In this document: in pieces, positions 52,772 through 62,000 of the stretch
How positions within the stretch are numbered: the first letter of the stretch is position 1
Layout: each line of letters starts with the position of its first letter
Source: Sedimentisphaerales bacterium
Lineage (GTDB): Bacteria > Planctomycetota > Phycisphaerae > Sedimentisphaerales > Anaerobacaceae
Length of the DNA: 64,000 nucleotides
Assembly (NCBI GenBank): GCA_016935195.1
Contig: JAFGRL010000184.1
Span: forward strand, 1-64,000
Direction of reading: 5' to 3'
The notes under the pieces: generated by a model
What the model saw: only the letters and a program-made list of their open reading frames with translations
Database searches by the model: none
What the model was told of the DNA's origin: nothing
Translations under genes and position numbers: made by a program

Positions 52772-53241
52772 TGGCTAAACGAAAACAGAAATTGCGAATT
52801 TGTCTGGCTGCTTCGGCTGGGGGACATGTGTCCCAACTTCTCAAACTTGCCTCTAGTTGGGAAGGACATGAGACTGTCTGCATTGTTACTACAGACGTGG
52901 TGCGGAACCGACTGGCTGAACTCGGTAGGGTCTATGTGGTCGGGGAATGCAATCACCGCTATCCTTTGCGAGTAATGAAAGTGCTGTTACGCTGTATCAG
53001 GGCAATTCTTAGGGAATACCCGGATGTGTTGATCAGCACAGGAGCAGCAGTGGGTTGTATAGCGTGTTTCCTGGGTAAGCTTATCGGTGCTAAGGTCATC
53101 TGGATTGAAAGTATTGCCAATGTTGAAGGACTTTCGCTATCCGGCAAAATGGTTCGTCCTATAGCCAATTTGTTTATAGTGCAATGGCCCCAGATTGCTG
53201 AGCAATATAGTAATGTCGAATACTTAGGCGCATTAATATGA
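52771..53241 (+). CDS. Alg14/PssD-like transferase subunit
   Basis: A 156-residue protein that fits the membrane-binding half of a split GT28 glycosyltransferase. ICLAASAGGHVSQLLKLASSWE holds the GGH motif; VLISTGAAVGCIACFLGKLIGAKVIWIESIA is the hydrophobic anchoring region. The catalytic partner is encoded next. In EPS loci such pairs (PssD/PssE, Cps14F/Cps14G) add glucuronic acid, galactose or GlcNAc to the lipid-linked intermediate. ATG 52771 overlaps the upstream stop. Confidence 0.9.
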   Translation: MAKRKQKLRICLAASAGGHVSQLLKLASSWEGHETVCIVTTDVVRNRLAELGRVYVVGECNHRYPLRVMKVLLRCIRAILREYPDVLISTGAAVGCIACFLGKLIGAKVIWIESIANVEGLSLSGKMVRPIANLFIVQWPQIAEQYSNVEYLGALI

Positions 53242-53726
53242 TTTTTCTTACTGTTGGAACGCAGTTTCCATTTGATCGTTTCGTTAGAACCGTGGATAGC
53301 CTCTTGGATAATGCTATGATTGACGAAGAGATATTTGCCCAAATAGGAGAAAGTGCATACAAACCCCGCAACTTCGAAGCTGTCTGTTTTCTGGACAGGC
53401 ATATCTATGAAAGCTATATGCAAAAGGCGTCAGCTGTGATGAGTCATGCGGGAATGGGCACGATAATGATGGCCTTTCAAAAGGAAAAGCCGTTATTGGT
53501 TATGCCGAGGCTGAGAAAACATAAAGAAGCTGTAAATGACCACCAAGTGGCTATTGCAAGGGTATTTTCCGACCTTGGTCATTTGTTGGCTGCGTATGAA
53601 GTTGAGGACCTCCATCATTGCATTCATAAATTAAAGAACTTCATTCCCAGGAAAAGAAAAGCCAGCCCTCATGCAGTTGCTGATAGAATTCGTTGTTTTC
53701 TCGGTAGCTTGACCGAAGAGTGTTGA
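53238..53726 (+). CDS. Alg13/PssE-like transferase subunit
   Basis: A 162-residue GT28 C-terminal domain protein, the UDP-sugar-binding half of the Alg13/Alg14-type pair. FLTVGTQFPFDRFVRTVDSLLD opens it and the UDP-binding ASAVMSHAGMGTIMMAFQKEKPLLVMPRLRKHKE is clear. It overlaps the Alg14-like gene by 4 bp (ATGA), as expected for subunits made in fixed ratio. Confidence 0.92.
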   Translation: MIFLTVGTQFPFDRFVRTVDSLLDNAMIDEEIFAQIGESAYKPRNFEAVCFLDRHIYESYMQKASAVMSHAGMGTIMMAFQKEKPLLVMPRLRKHKEAVNDHQVAIARVFSDLGHLLAAYEVEDLHHCIHKLKNFIPRKRKASPHAVADRIRCFLGSLTEEC

Positions 53727-53751
53727 GGCCAATTTTTTGGTATAAAACAAA

Positions 53752-54855
53752 ATGAGTATTAAAAAGCCAACTAAAGCCGTCATACTCGTTGGAAGCCGGG
53801 ATTTCGGAAGATCCCCGCTGGCATCGCGGTTACCTACGGCGTTGTGGCCGATAGCAGATAGGTCTGTGCTCGAACGTCTGTTACATCATCTCGATACCCA
53901 GGGCTTAACTGAAGCCGTAGTTTGTTCGAGCGGTAACGCTGCACTGCTGCAAAAACATAATACCATTACAAAATCTATCCGCTTAAGCTTCCTGGATGAA
54001 CAGCTTCCGTCCGGTACCGCTGGATGTATCCGAGATGCTGTTGATGGCGATATGAGCACGCCGCTGCTTGTGTTGCACGCTGCAATTGTATTGCCACCTG
54101 CTATTGATTCACTTGTGCAAACACACCAGGCCGGCAACGCGGATCTGACAGTTATGTTAAAGCCTGGTGCTCAAGAAAGTGGAACTAACGACTTTGCGTC
54201 GATGGGAATTTATATTTGTGAACCTTCGATCTTAAAATATATACCGAAAAAAGGCTACTGCGATATCAAAGAAGGCCTAATTCCTGCCATGGTCCAGGCT
54301 GGCCAAGCTGTGAATACCGCAGTTCTAAATGGAGCTACAACAGGCTTTCAGCATCGGGCCGGGTATCTGACTGCAATAGGAAACTTCCTTGCCAGTGCTA
54401 CCAGCGAAGATATAGACTTGCCTCGCAGGAGGTGGAATGATTCAACAGATGTGTGGCTTGCCGATTGTGCGAACGTCGATTCAAGCGCCCGAATCTACGG
54501 GCCCGTTGTAATCATGGACGGTGCTGCCGTATCGGAAAACGTAATTATCTTTGGGCCCGTTATCATTGGGCGCAATGTCACTATTGAAAGGAACACTTTC
54601 ATTCGAAACAGTGTATTCTGGGATGGTTCGAGCCTTGGGCAAGGCTGCGAGATTCATAATAGTGTACTTGATTATGATGCTGCTGTACCCAGTGACCGTA
54701 TTGTAGACAGCGCTGCTGTGACATCTGAGCAAAACAGCATGCTCGGACAAATGTTGGACAAAGCCGTATTATTAGTGAGTGGCAAATCAGACCGAATGTG
54801 TCCCGCAGTATCTAAAGGGAAAACGCAAACAATCATTCACAAATCTAACAACTAA
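53752..54855 (+). CDS. NDP-sugar-transferase-like protein with left-handed beta-helix
   Basis: A 367-residue protein with a nucleotidyltransferase-like fold (about 7-215) and a C-terminal left-handed beta-helix (about 235-320, hexapeptide pattern IYGPVVIMDGAAVSENVIIFGPVIIG). The catalytic loop is degenerate: where active enzymes have GGxGTRLxPxTxxxPK it reads VGSRDFGRSPLASRLPTALWP, lacking GGxGTR and the lysine. It may therefore be a regulatory or scaffolding relative rather than a working pyrophosphorylase. It precedes the Wzc-like kinase and the sugar transferase, whose N terminus has a similar architecture. Confidence 0.75.
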   Translation: MSIKKPTKAVILVGSRDFGRSPLASRLPTALWPIADRSVLERLLHHLDTQGLTEAVVCSSGNAALLQKHNTITKSIRLSFLDEQLPSGTAGCIRDAVDGDMSTPLLVLHAAIVLPPAIDSLVQTHQAGNADLTVMLKPGAQESGTNDFASMGIYICEPSILKYIPKKGYCDIKEGLIPAMVQAGQAVNTAVLNGATTGFQHRAGYLTAIGNFLASATSEDIDLPRRRWNDSTDVWLADCANVDSSARIYGPVVIMDGAAVSENVIIFGPVIIGRNVTIERNTFIRNSVFWDGSSLGQGCEIHNSVLDYDAAVPSDRIVDSAAVTSEQNSMLGQMLDKAVLLVSGKSDRMCPAVSKGKTQTIIHKSNN

Positions 54856-54890
54856 CCTGGTTGGTATTTTAAGAAAGGGCAGGTAATAAA

Positions 54891-57242
54891 ATGGACGAAA
54901 TTGAAAAATATCAGGAACAACAGGTTGCTCATTACGGCGGCCCAGTCGAAACTGAAGGCGATGATTCTTACGCTAATCTGATTCAGCCTATCTTGCGACG
55001 TTGGGGTACGGTACTTTTGATATCTGTGATGGTTTGCGCTGTTGGCGTTCCATCTGTATGGTATCTTACTAAACCCAAGTACAGGGCTGTTGCATCAATT
55101 CGAGTAGCTCCAATTATACCAAGCGTGCTCTTTGGCGACAGGGACTCAGACCGTGTAATGCCTATGTACGACAACTTCAAGAATGACCAGGCGGCCCTTA
55201 TTAGGACAGATCCGAGAGTACTGCAAAGAGTGGCCGACGATTTAGTGGACAAGAACCTTAAGTTTTTCAACGAAAGATCGGTTTTATACGAAAAATCAAT
55301 CGATCCGGTTGTGAAGGTGCTGCAAAGAGTAACGGACCAGAACAAAGAGCTTTCTGAAGAAAAAGTGACGTTGTCTGAAAAGCCAATCTATCCGGTTGAA
55401 ATTCTAAAAGAAGCGATAAGTAAAGAAGTCATCTCGGTCTATCCGGTCCGGCACAGTGAGCTGATAAATATAACAATGGAAAGCTACTATCCCGAAGAAG
55501 CCCTTCAAATTGTCAGTGCCTTTCGTACCGCTTATATGGCTATTGAGGTTTCAGGGTCCGTGAAAGACCAGAACAGACAACTGGATCTCCTGGAAAACGA
55601 ACGCAAAATGCTATCAGAGAAGTTACACAGACAGCGCGAGCAAATCCATCAATTGGCACAAGAATATGGAACCGACGCGCTGGGCAGCCGTTATGAGGTG
55701 ATGTTACAACGTGTGGCAAATCTTCGAGCCAGACTTACCGAAATCCAGCTACAGAGAATAACCTTTCAAGCGCAGCTCCAATTCCTAACTGCTGAATCAA
55801 TTCCGACTAAGAAGCTGGAAAAGATGCGTACCGAATTTATCAACTCTAACTCTGAAATACGCAAACTATCGAGCAACATTGAACAAATGGAGCAACAACT
55901 AATTGCTGCCAAGGAAGCACTGGGACCAACAAACACTCTAATAGAACGCAAGACCGCGCTTTTGCAAGAGTTTCAAGATCGTCTTGAGCAAAAGCGCCAA
56001 AGCCTCGGAAAAATGTACGATGACGCTAGGCAGGAAAAGCGTGTAAGAACTCTTAAGGAAGTCCCCGGCCTTGCAAATCTCAAAGCAGAATTAGGGCTAA
56101 TCAGGGAGCGCGAAAGAATCCTGGAAAGTATGCTGGCTAAGGATGACGAAGAAACTATAGCACTTGGCCGCAAGCAGCTGGCAATCAAAGACCTGCAGGA
56201 TGAACTGGAAATAACCAAGGAAATGTACGATATAACCCAGCGACGCGTACAGGAAATGATAACGGAAAGCAAGCGGCCCGCACGTATCTCTGTCCCCTAC
56301 GAGGCTACCAGTGGCCTTGTACCTGACAAGCGGATTCAGTTCATCGCGGTTGTGCTATTCGGAGCATTGGTTTTCGGAGCGATGATTGCCTTTCTTAGAG
56401 CTAAGGGTGATTCGAGCCTGCACACGCCTGAGGACATCGTAAAATGCGTGGGAGTTCGAATCATAGGTACTACTACCGGCACACAAAGCGTCAAGAAAAC
56501 GCTTCTGCCCCAGTTTCTTGCAAACGACTATCAAGCTATTTGTACAAACTTAGAACTACTAAGCACCAATGGGATTCCAAATAAGTTAGTCATTACTAGT
56601 GCTGGCATTCGCGATGGGAAGACAACCTTTGCTATAAATCTGGCAACGAGTCTGGCCAAGTCAGGCAAAAAAGTCTTATTGATAGACGCCGATTTGAGAA
56701 AGCCTGACGTACGGCGTCTTATGAATCTTCCCAACGGTTCACGGGGACTGCAGGAGGTGTTTTTGACCAAAGACTTTGACAATGCTGTTCAAACTGTCTG
56801 TTCAAAAGGATTTGACTTGTTGACCCCGCATTCCCATGATGTAGTGAATGCCTGTGAGTTTCTCTCTCAACCTGCCGTAAAGGAGTCCCTGGATATTGTT
56901 GGCGCAAAATACGACCATGTTATCGTTGATACTCCTCCGGTTCTGGCCTGCCCTGATACGCTTCTATGGTCAAAGATGGTTGATGGAGTAATCCTTGCGA
57001 GTTTTGCAGGTCATACCGCTAAACAAGACTTAAAAGACACATACAAGAGACTGGAGCAAATAGGGGCGAAAGTCCTCGGCACAATACTTAATAATGTTCA
57101 GGCCCACGATAGCTACAATCGTTATGGTTATAGTTACTACGCCTATCAAGCTGAGTCTGACAGTGCTCTTAGTAGAAAGAAGATAGTCGGTCTTCTCGCT
57201 TCAGCACAGCAAGGCGATGACGGTGGTAAGGACTCAGAATAG
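54891..57242 (+). CDS. Wzc-like tyrosine autokinase, polysaccharide co-polymerase
   Basis: A 783-residue fusion of an N-terminal Wzz chain-length domain with two membrane helices (about 40-62 and 484-505), a long periplasmic coiled coil (about 220-460), and a cytoplasmic BY-kinase. Kinase motifs are the Walker A-like GIRDGKTTFAIN, Walker A' LLIDADLRKPDVRRL and Walker B HVIVDTPPVL. The tyrosine-rich tail has Tyr742, 745, 747, 749, 750 and 752. It controls chain length and export. A GGGCAGG ribosome binding site precedes ATG 54891. It can be expected to act with an outer-membrane channel, not in view here. Confidence 0.94.
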   Translation: MDEIEKYQEQQVAHYGGPVETEGDDSYANLIQPILRRWGTVLLISVMVCAVGVPSVWYLTKPKYRAVASIRVAPIIPSVLFGDRDSDRVMPMYDNFKNDQAALIRTDPRVLQRVADDLVDKNLKFFNERSVLYEKSIDPVVKVLQRVTDQNKELSEEKVTLSEKPIYPVEILKEAISKEVISVYPVRHSELINITMESYYPEEALQIVSAFRTAYMAIEVSGSVKDQNRQLDLLENERKMLSEKLHRQREQIHQLAQEYGTDALGSRYEVMLQRVANLRARLTEIQLQRITFQAQLQFLTAESIPTKKLEKMRTEFINSNSEIRKLSSNIEQMEQQLIAAKEALGPTNTLIERKTALLQEFQDRLEQKRQSLGKMYDDARQEKRVRTLKEVPGLANLKAELGLIRERERILESMLAKDDEETIALGRKQLAIKDLQDELEITKEMYDITQRRVQEMITESKRPARISVPYEATSGLVPDKRIQFIAVVLFGALVFGAMIAFLRAKGDSSLHTPEDIVKCVGVRIIGTTTGTQSVKKTLLPQFLANDYQAICTNLELLSTNGIPNKLVITSAGIRDGKTTFAINLATSLAKSGKKVLLIDADLRKPDVRRLMNLPNGSRGLQEVFLTKDFDNAVQTVCSKGFDLLTPHSHDVVNACEFLSQPAVKESLDIVGAKYDHVIVDTPPVLACPDTLLWSKMVDGVILASFAGHTAKQDLKDTYKRLEQIGAKVLGTILNNVQAHDSYNRYGYSYYAYQAESDSALSRKKIVGLLASAQQGDDGGKDSE

Positions 57243-57282
57243 TTCCGTGTAACTTCCATACCCCGAAGACCTGTTTAAGAAA

Positions 57283-58998
57283 ATGCTGCTTTTTAACAAT
57301 AACAAGAAGTTGACTGTTATCCACAAAGGTGGAGGCCTTTCGTCCACTGGTTCCGATGGCTTGCTTCGACTTGCCGTTGGTACTGAGCCTCTCGCGAGTA
57401 TTATTTTGGACTGCTTTGGCTCTAATAATCGCCTACTAGCCAACAGTGCTGTTTTAGCAATTCCCCAGGATTGGGCTTTTCAGACATTCAAGGCTGGCGT
57501 AGAGATAATACGTTACAAAGAAAACTTACCTGTACCGTCAAAAGCAAGGAATCCACTTGGCTTAGGGCAATGGTTCATTATCTCAAATGGTAGATTTGTT
57601 ACCCTGGTAGATGATAGATGGCTCTGGAGAGTATTGGCTCGTCACAAAGCTGATGTCGTAGCAGTCAATGTGGCTCCAACTTTGCAGGCCCCCAGCGAAA
57701 AGGTACTTTTTAGCTCTCAAGGTATGCTTGTGGGATTTCGACGGTTGTACAATGATTGGGTCCAACTGAGACCAATTCCTGATGATTGGCCACATCTGCT
57801 TTTTATAAACATTGATGCTAGTAAAAAGCTATTGATTAAAAATTCGTTGCCACTTGCGTTTCCCGAGCTCCTTGACAGATGCTTTTCGAATTCACTGTTG
57901 GTACGTGCTCTCAGTATTGGTGGTGCCGTGTTGGATTTGGAAACAGAGGAGGGCTTGCTCGGTGCTGTTGCAACCGCAGCGCGTTTGAGGCGTGGCCGTT
58001 CATACATTACCAATGGCCGAAGGCATAACAAAACAAATCACACCAACAGCAATGGCACAATGTCTGCCAAGGCGAGGCTTTTTGGCGAGGTAATATTAGG
58101 GGAAAATGTACATATTAGCGGCAATGCTGTTGTAGCAGGCCCAACAGTTCTTGGCGATAATTCAAGAATAGGAGAAGGGGCTGTAGTGAACGCCTCGATT
58201 GTTGGCCCGGGAATTTCCATACCAGAAAATTGCTTTGTTCAAAATCGTGTTCTCCTTGGAGAACAGTCGAAAGATGAGTTATTCATAGGTGGCCATAATG
58301 TGGCTGTGCGACATTTCAATAGTACGAGATTGCCGTTTGTCAAAAATAAGAACGCAAACAATAATTTCCGTACTTGGCCGTGGTTTGCTTATCCGCGATG
58401 TCTCAAGCGAATAGGTGACATAATAGCCTCTCTGGCTATCCTGATATTGTCTTCGCCGATTTTTGCTGTAGTTGCTGTCGTTGTCAAATTGAGCTCATTA
58501 GGCCCGGTATTCTTCAAAGACAAACGTCAAGGACTGCATGGCAGGACATTCAACTGTCTCAAGTTCAGGACGATGTACGCCGGCACTCATAAAATGCAAG
58601 ACCACTTGCGAGCTGTCAATGAAGTCGATGGTCCACAGTTCAAGCTGAAAAATGATCCGCGAGTAAGCATCGTAGGCAAATTCTTGCGAGAATCTTACAT
58701 TGATGAAATGCCTCAATTAATTAACGTTCTTCTGGGACAAATGAGCATTGTTGGTCCAAGGCCTTCCCCCGAATCGGAGAATATATTATGCCCATCGTGG
58801 CGGGATGCTCGGCTCTCCGTGCGTCCGGGTATCACGGGGCTCTGGCAAGTCCGCAGAACACGCCGTTCAGGTTGCGATTTTCAGGAATGGATCTATCACG
58901 ATACTGAATACGTCAAGAGTTTGTCACTGCATTTGGATTTACTGATATTGTGGCAAACATCTAAAGAAGTCATCATAAATTTCATTAAGCAATTATGA
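57283..58998 (+). CDS. Polyprenyl-phosphate sugar transferase fused to beta-helix/NTase-like domains
   Basis: A 571-residue protein. The C-terminal half (about 375-571) is a complete bacterial sugar transferase: KRIGDIIASLAILILSSPIF (membrane hairpin), GPVFFKDKRQGLHGR, CLKFRTM, DEMPQLINVLLGQMSIVGPRP and GITGLWQV. It starts glycan synthesis by loading a sugar phosphate onto undecaprenyl phosphate. The N-terminal half lacks the usual four-helix membrane and CoA-binding parts and instead has a nucleotidyltransferase-like region (about 30-240) and a left-handed beta-helix (about 265-325). This arrangement is unusual. It follows the Wzc-like gene by 41 bp. Confidence 0.88.
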   Translation: MLLFNNNKKLTVIHKGGGLSSTGSDGLLRLAVGTEPLASIILDCFGSNNRLLANSAVLAIPQDWAFQTFKAGVEIIRYKENLPVPSKARNPLGLGQWFIISNGRFVTLVDDRWLWRVLARHKADVVAVNVAPTLQAPSEKVLFSSQGMLVGFRRLYNDWVQLRPIPDDWPHLLFINIDASKKLLIKNSLPLAFPELLDRCFSNSLLVRALSIGGAVLDLETEEGLLGAVATAARLRRGRSYITNGRRHNKTNHTNSNGTMSAKARLFGEVILGENVHISGNAVVAGPTVLGDNSRIGEGAVVNASIVGPGISIPENCFVQNRVLLGEQSKDELFIGGHNVAVRHFNSTRLPFVKNKNANNNFRTWPWFAYPRCLKRIGDIIASLAILILSSPIFAVVAVVVKLSSLGPVFFKDKRQGLHGRTFNCLKFRTMYAGTHKMQDHLRAVNEVDGPQFKLKNDPRVSIVGKFLRESYIDEMPQLINVLLGQMSIVGPRPSPESENILCPSWRDARLSVRPGITGLWQVRRTRRSGCDFQEWIYHDTEYVKSLSLHLDLLILWQTSKEVIINFIKQL

Positions 58999-59032
58999 TT
59001 AATAATCCACAAGCACCGGTAAGGAAACAAAG

Positions 59033-62000
59033 GTGATACAAAGACGTTTTAATTGCAAAGTCGCAGTTGTACTTGTAATTGCATTATTACTTTTAGTGAC
59101 AACTGCCTTCTTCTTCCGAAGATGGCAACAAATACGTAGAGCGCGTCTCGCATGCGCTGCCGGCATAAGAGCCTACGACCAGCGCTTATGGCACGACGCT
59201 GCAAGAAATTTGGGCCGCTATTTGGCTATCGACCACAGCAATATCCAGATACAGCTTAAGTATGCCGAAGCCCAGATGAACATACGACCTCTCAAACGGA
59301 ACAACATTCAGCAGGCTATAGCAGCCTATCGAAACACCTTGAGGATAGACAAAGGTAACTCTGAAGCTGCTCTGAGGCTTGTGGGATTGTACCTGAAGAT
59401 GGAAATGTTTGGTGAGGCCGAGGTAATCAGCGTTCGTGCACTTGAAGCAAACCCGACGCCGGAATTACGAAGAATGTTGGCGATGGCCTTAGCCAGCCAG
59501 AGAAAATTCAAAGAGGCTGAGAAAGAATTAAAGAATACTATTAAACTGTACCCTGAGCATGTTTTGGCATACGATACCTTGGCGCGATTGATCGAGAAGC
59601 GTCCTGACGATTACTCCGAATCCCCTTACTTCTGGTTCAATAAGGCAGTACAACAGAATCCATCGGCCCCAGAGGCTTATATCATTCGGGGAGCTTACCA
59701 TTTAAGGAATGAAGACCTTGAAAAAGCCTTGGCAGATTTGACAAGAGCTGAGAAGGAAAATTTATCTAACCCGGCCACACGACTATCTCTGGCCGAACAA
59801 TTAATTAACGCCAACGCTCTTGACAAGGCCGAAGAACACCTAAAGGCCGTTAAAGCTGCCGATCCTGCAAACCAGGTTCTGTGGCAAATTTGGTCGCAGC
59901 TCGCGCTGAAATCGAAGTCGCAGAAAAAGATGCAGGAAGTTGCTGCGATTGGATTAGAGGAGCTTTCTTCTCAACCCTGGGATTTTCTCCCATTGGCCGC
60001 CGAGTTATTTATCCACGCTGGTGTATATGACCGTGCCGAGGATTGCATTAGCAAGCTACGTCAGGCTGATATTGCCTCGCAAGCAACCGCATACCTGCGG
60101 GGCCTTTTGTCCGACCGAATGGGACAGGGGTATCAGGCAGTTAAATACTGGCGTCGGGCAATACAGTTGGGAGCCAATTCTGAGAGAACTCGATTGGCAT
60201 TGGCCCAGACATTATCGCGCTTAGGAGACACGCAGTCTGCCATTAAGCAGTTGCGAATGGTAGTTTCCGAGCAGCCAAATCTAATTATCGCTCGTGTGAG
60301 CCTTGCCAGACTGCTGGCCGAGACCGGCAACTGGCCTGAAGCATCAGAACAAGCTCGCACGGCGATTCAGGTTTCGCCGAAAAATGTTGATGCATTGCTA
60401 TTGCATGCTCAGGGCCTGATACAATTGCTTGCAGAAAACTGCACGGACACAAATTCCAGAGCTTGGCAGGAAATAGTGGACAATTTAGCTGCGCTTCAGA
60501 AAACCTCCCCTGATGTGCTTCAAGTTAGAATTCTGCAGCTTCAGCTTGCAATCAAACGGTCACAGTTCAACGAAGCCAGGCAGTTACTAAATCTATTAGA
60601 GAATGATTTTTCCTCTCAGCCGGAAGTGGCTATGGCAGAGATTGAGCTTCTGATTGCTCGGAATGAAACCGACGCTGCAATATCAAAACTATACGATGCT
60701 ATCAGCGACTTTCCGCAGTCAACCAGGCCGGTAAGATACCTTGTCACCGTATTAGCGGCGCAAGGCAAACGCCAAGAGTGCGAGAGTGTTATTAAAGACG
60801 CCTTGTCTGACAATAAACAGCCTGCTGTTAAGAGCCGCTTGGCTTTGCTGCTCTCGCAGCTCTATGATCGGTGGAACGAGCAGGCAAAACGCTACCTAAT
60901 TCTAAAACAGCTCGTTACCGAAATCCCGGATGATATTCTTCTCAAACGCGAACTCTTAAGGTGCGACAGCACACTGAAGCAGTCTGATCGCGCACAGAGA
61001 CTTGTCGACGAAATTAAAGCAGTTGAAGGGCAAAAGGGCTGGCAATGGCGATACGAGCAGGCAAGAGTCTGGTTTGCAGCAAGCAGTTTCAAAAACAACT
61101 ATCCGCAAGTTGTCTCACTTCTCAAAGATAATTTGGTTGTCAATCCACAAAACCAGGGCAGCCGAATTCTTCTCGGTGCAGCATACGAACGAGCAGGCGA
61201 GTTGAATCTTGCCACTGTGGCTTATCGCGAGGCGTTGAATAGTCCGTCAGTCGATCTTTGTGAAATCAGTAATATTGTCCATCTCCTATATAAGGCAGGT
61301 AACTACAGCCTGGCAGACGAGCCTGATCGTTCTTTGTTGCTATGTGACGAAATAGTGAACCGGCTTAATGACGTTTCTGCTTATATGCTTCGCGCAAAAA
61401 CGTATGCCATGTTAGGACAACACACCCTGGCAAAAAGAGATTTTAAACAGGCCGCGACAATAGAACCGAATAATGCTGAAACCTGGGTAGCCATAAGCAG
61501 TTCCATCGACTCTATGGGCGACACTGATAGCGCAATTACTGCTATCCAAAAGGCAATGTCTATAGCTCCGGACAAACTCAGCATTCAAAAAAGGGCTCTT
61601 TCACTTTTCCTGGCCTCCAGAAAGCCCGATCTGATACAGAAAGGCAAATGCATTCTTAACAATAACCTTTTAAAAAATTCAAAGGATATGGAACTACACA
61701 TTTATAAGGCCCATTATCTGCTGACCGACGGGATAGCCCCAGCCATGGAGCAGGCCACAGATATTCTAAAAAAGGTAACTGAAGATGAGCCCAACTTCAG
61801 CAACGCCTGGGCACTTTTGGCCAAAATTGCCCTTCGGCAGGGACGATCGGACAAAGCGATAGATGTAGTCTTGCAGGGACTAAGCCACAAGCCTGATGAT
61901 AAATCCTTGCTTCTTCTCAAAGCTAAGCTCGAAGCTGCGAAATCACCAGCTTTGGCAGTTCCAACTTTGAAGCAACTTCGAGGACTCGATCCTATGGACA

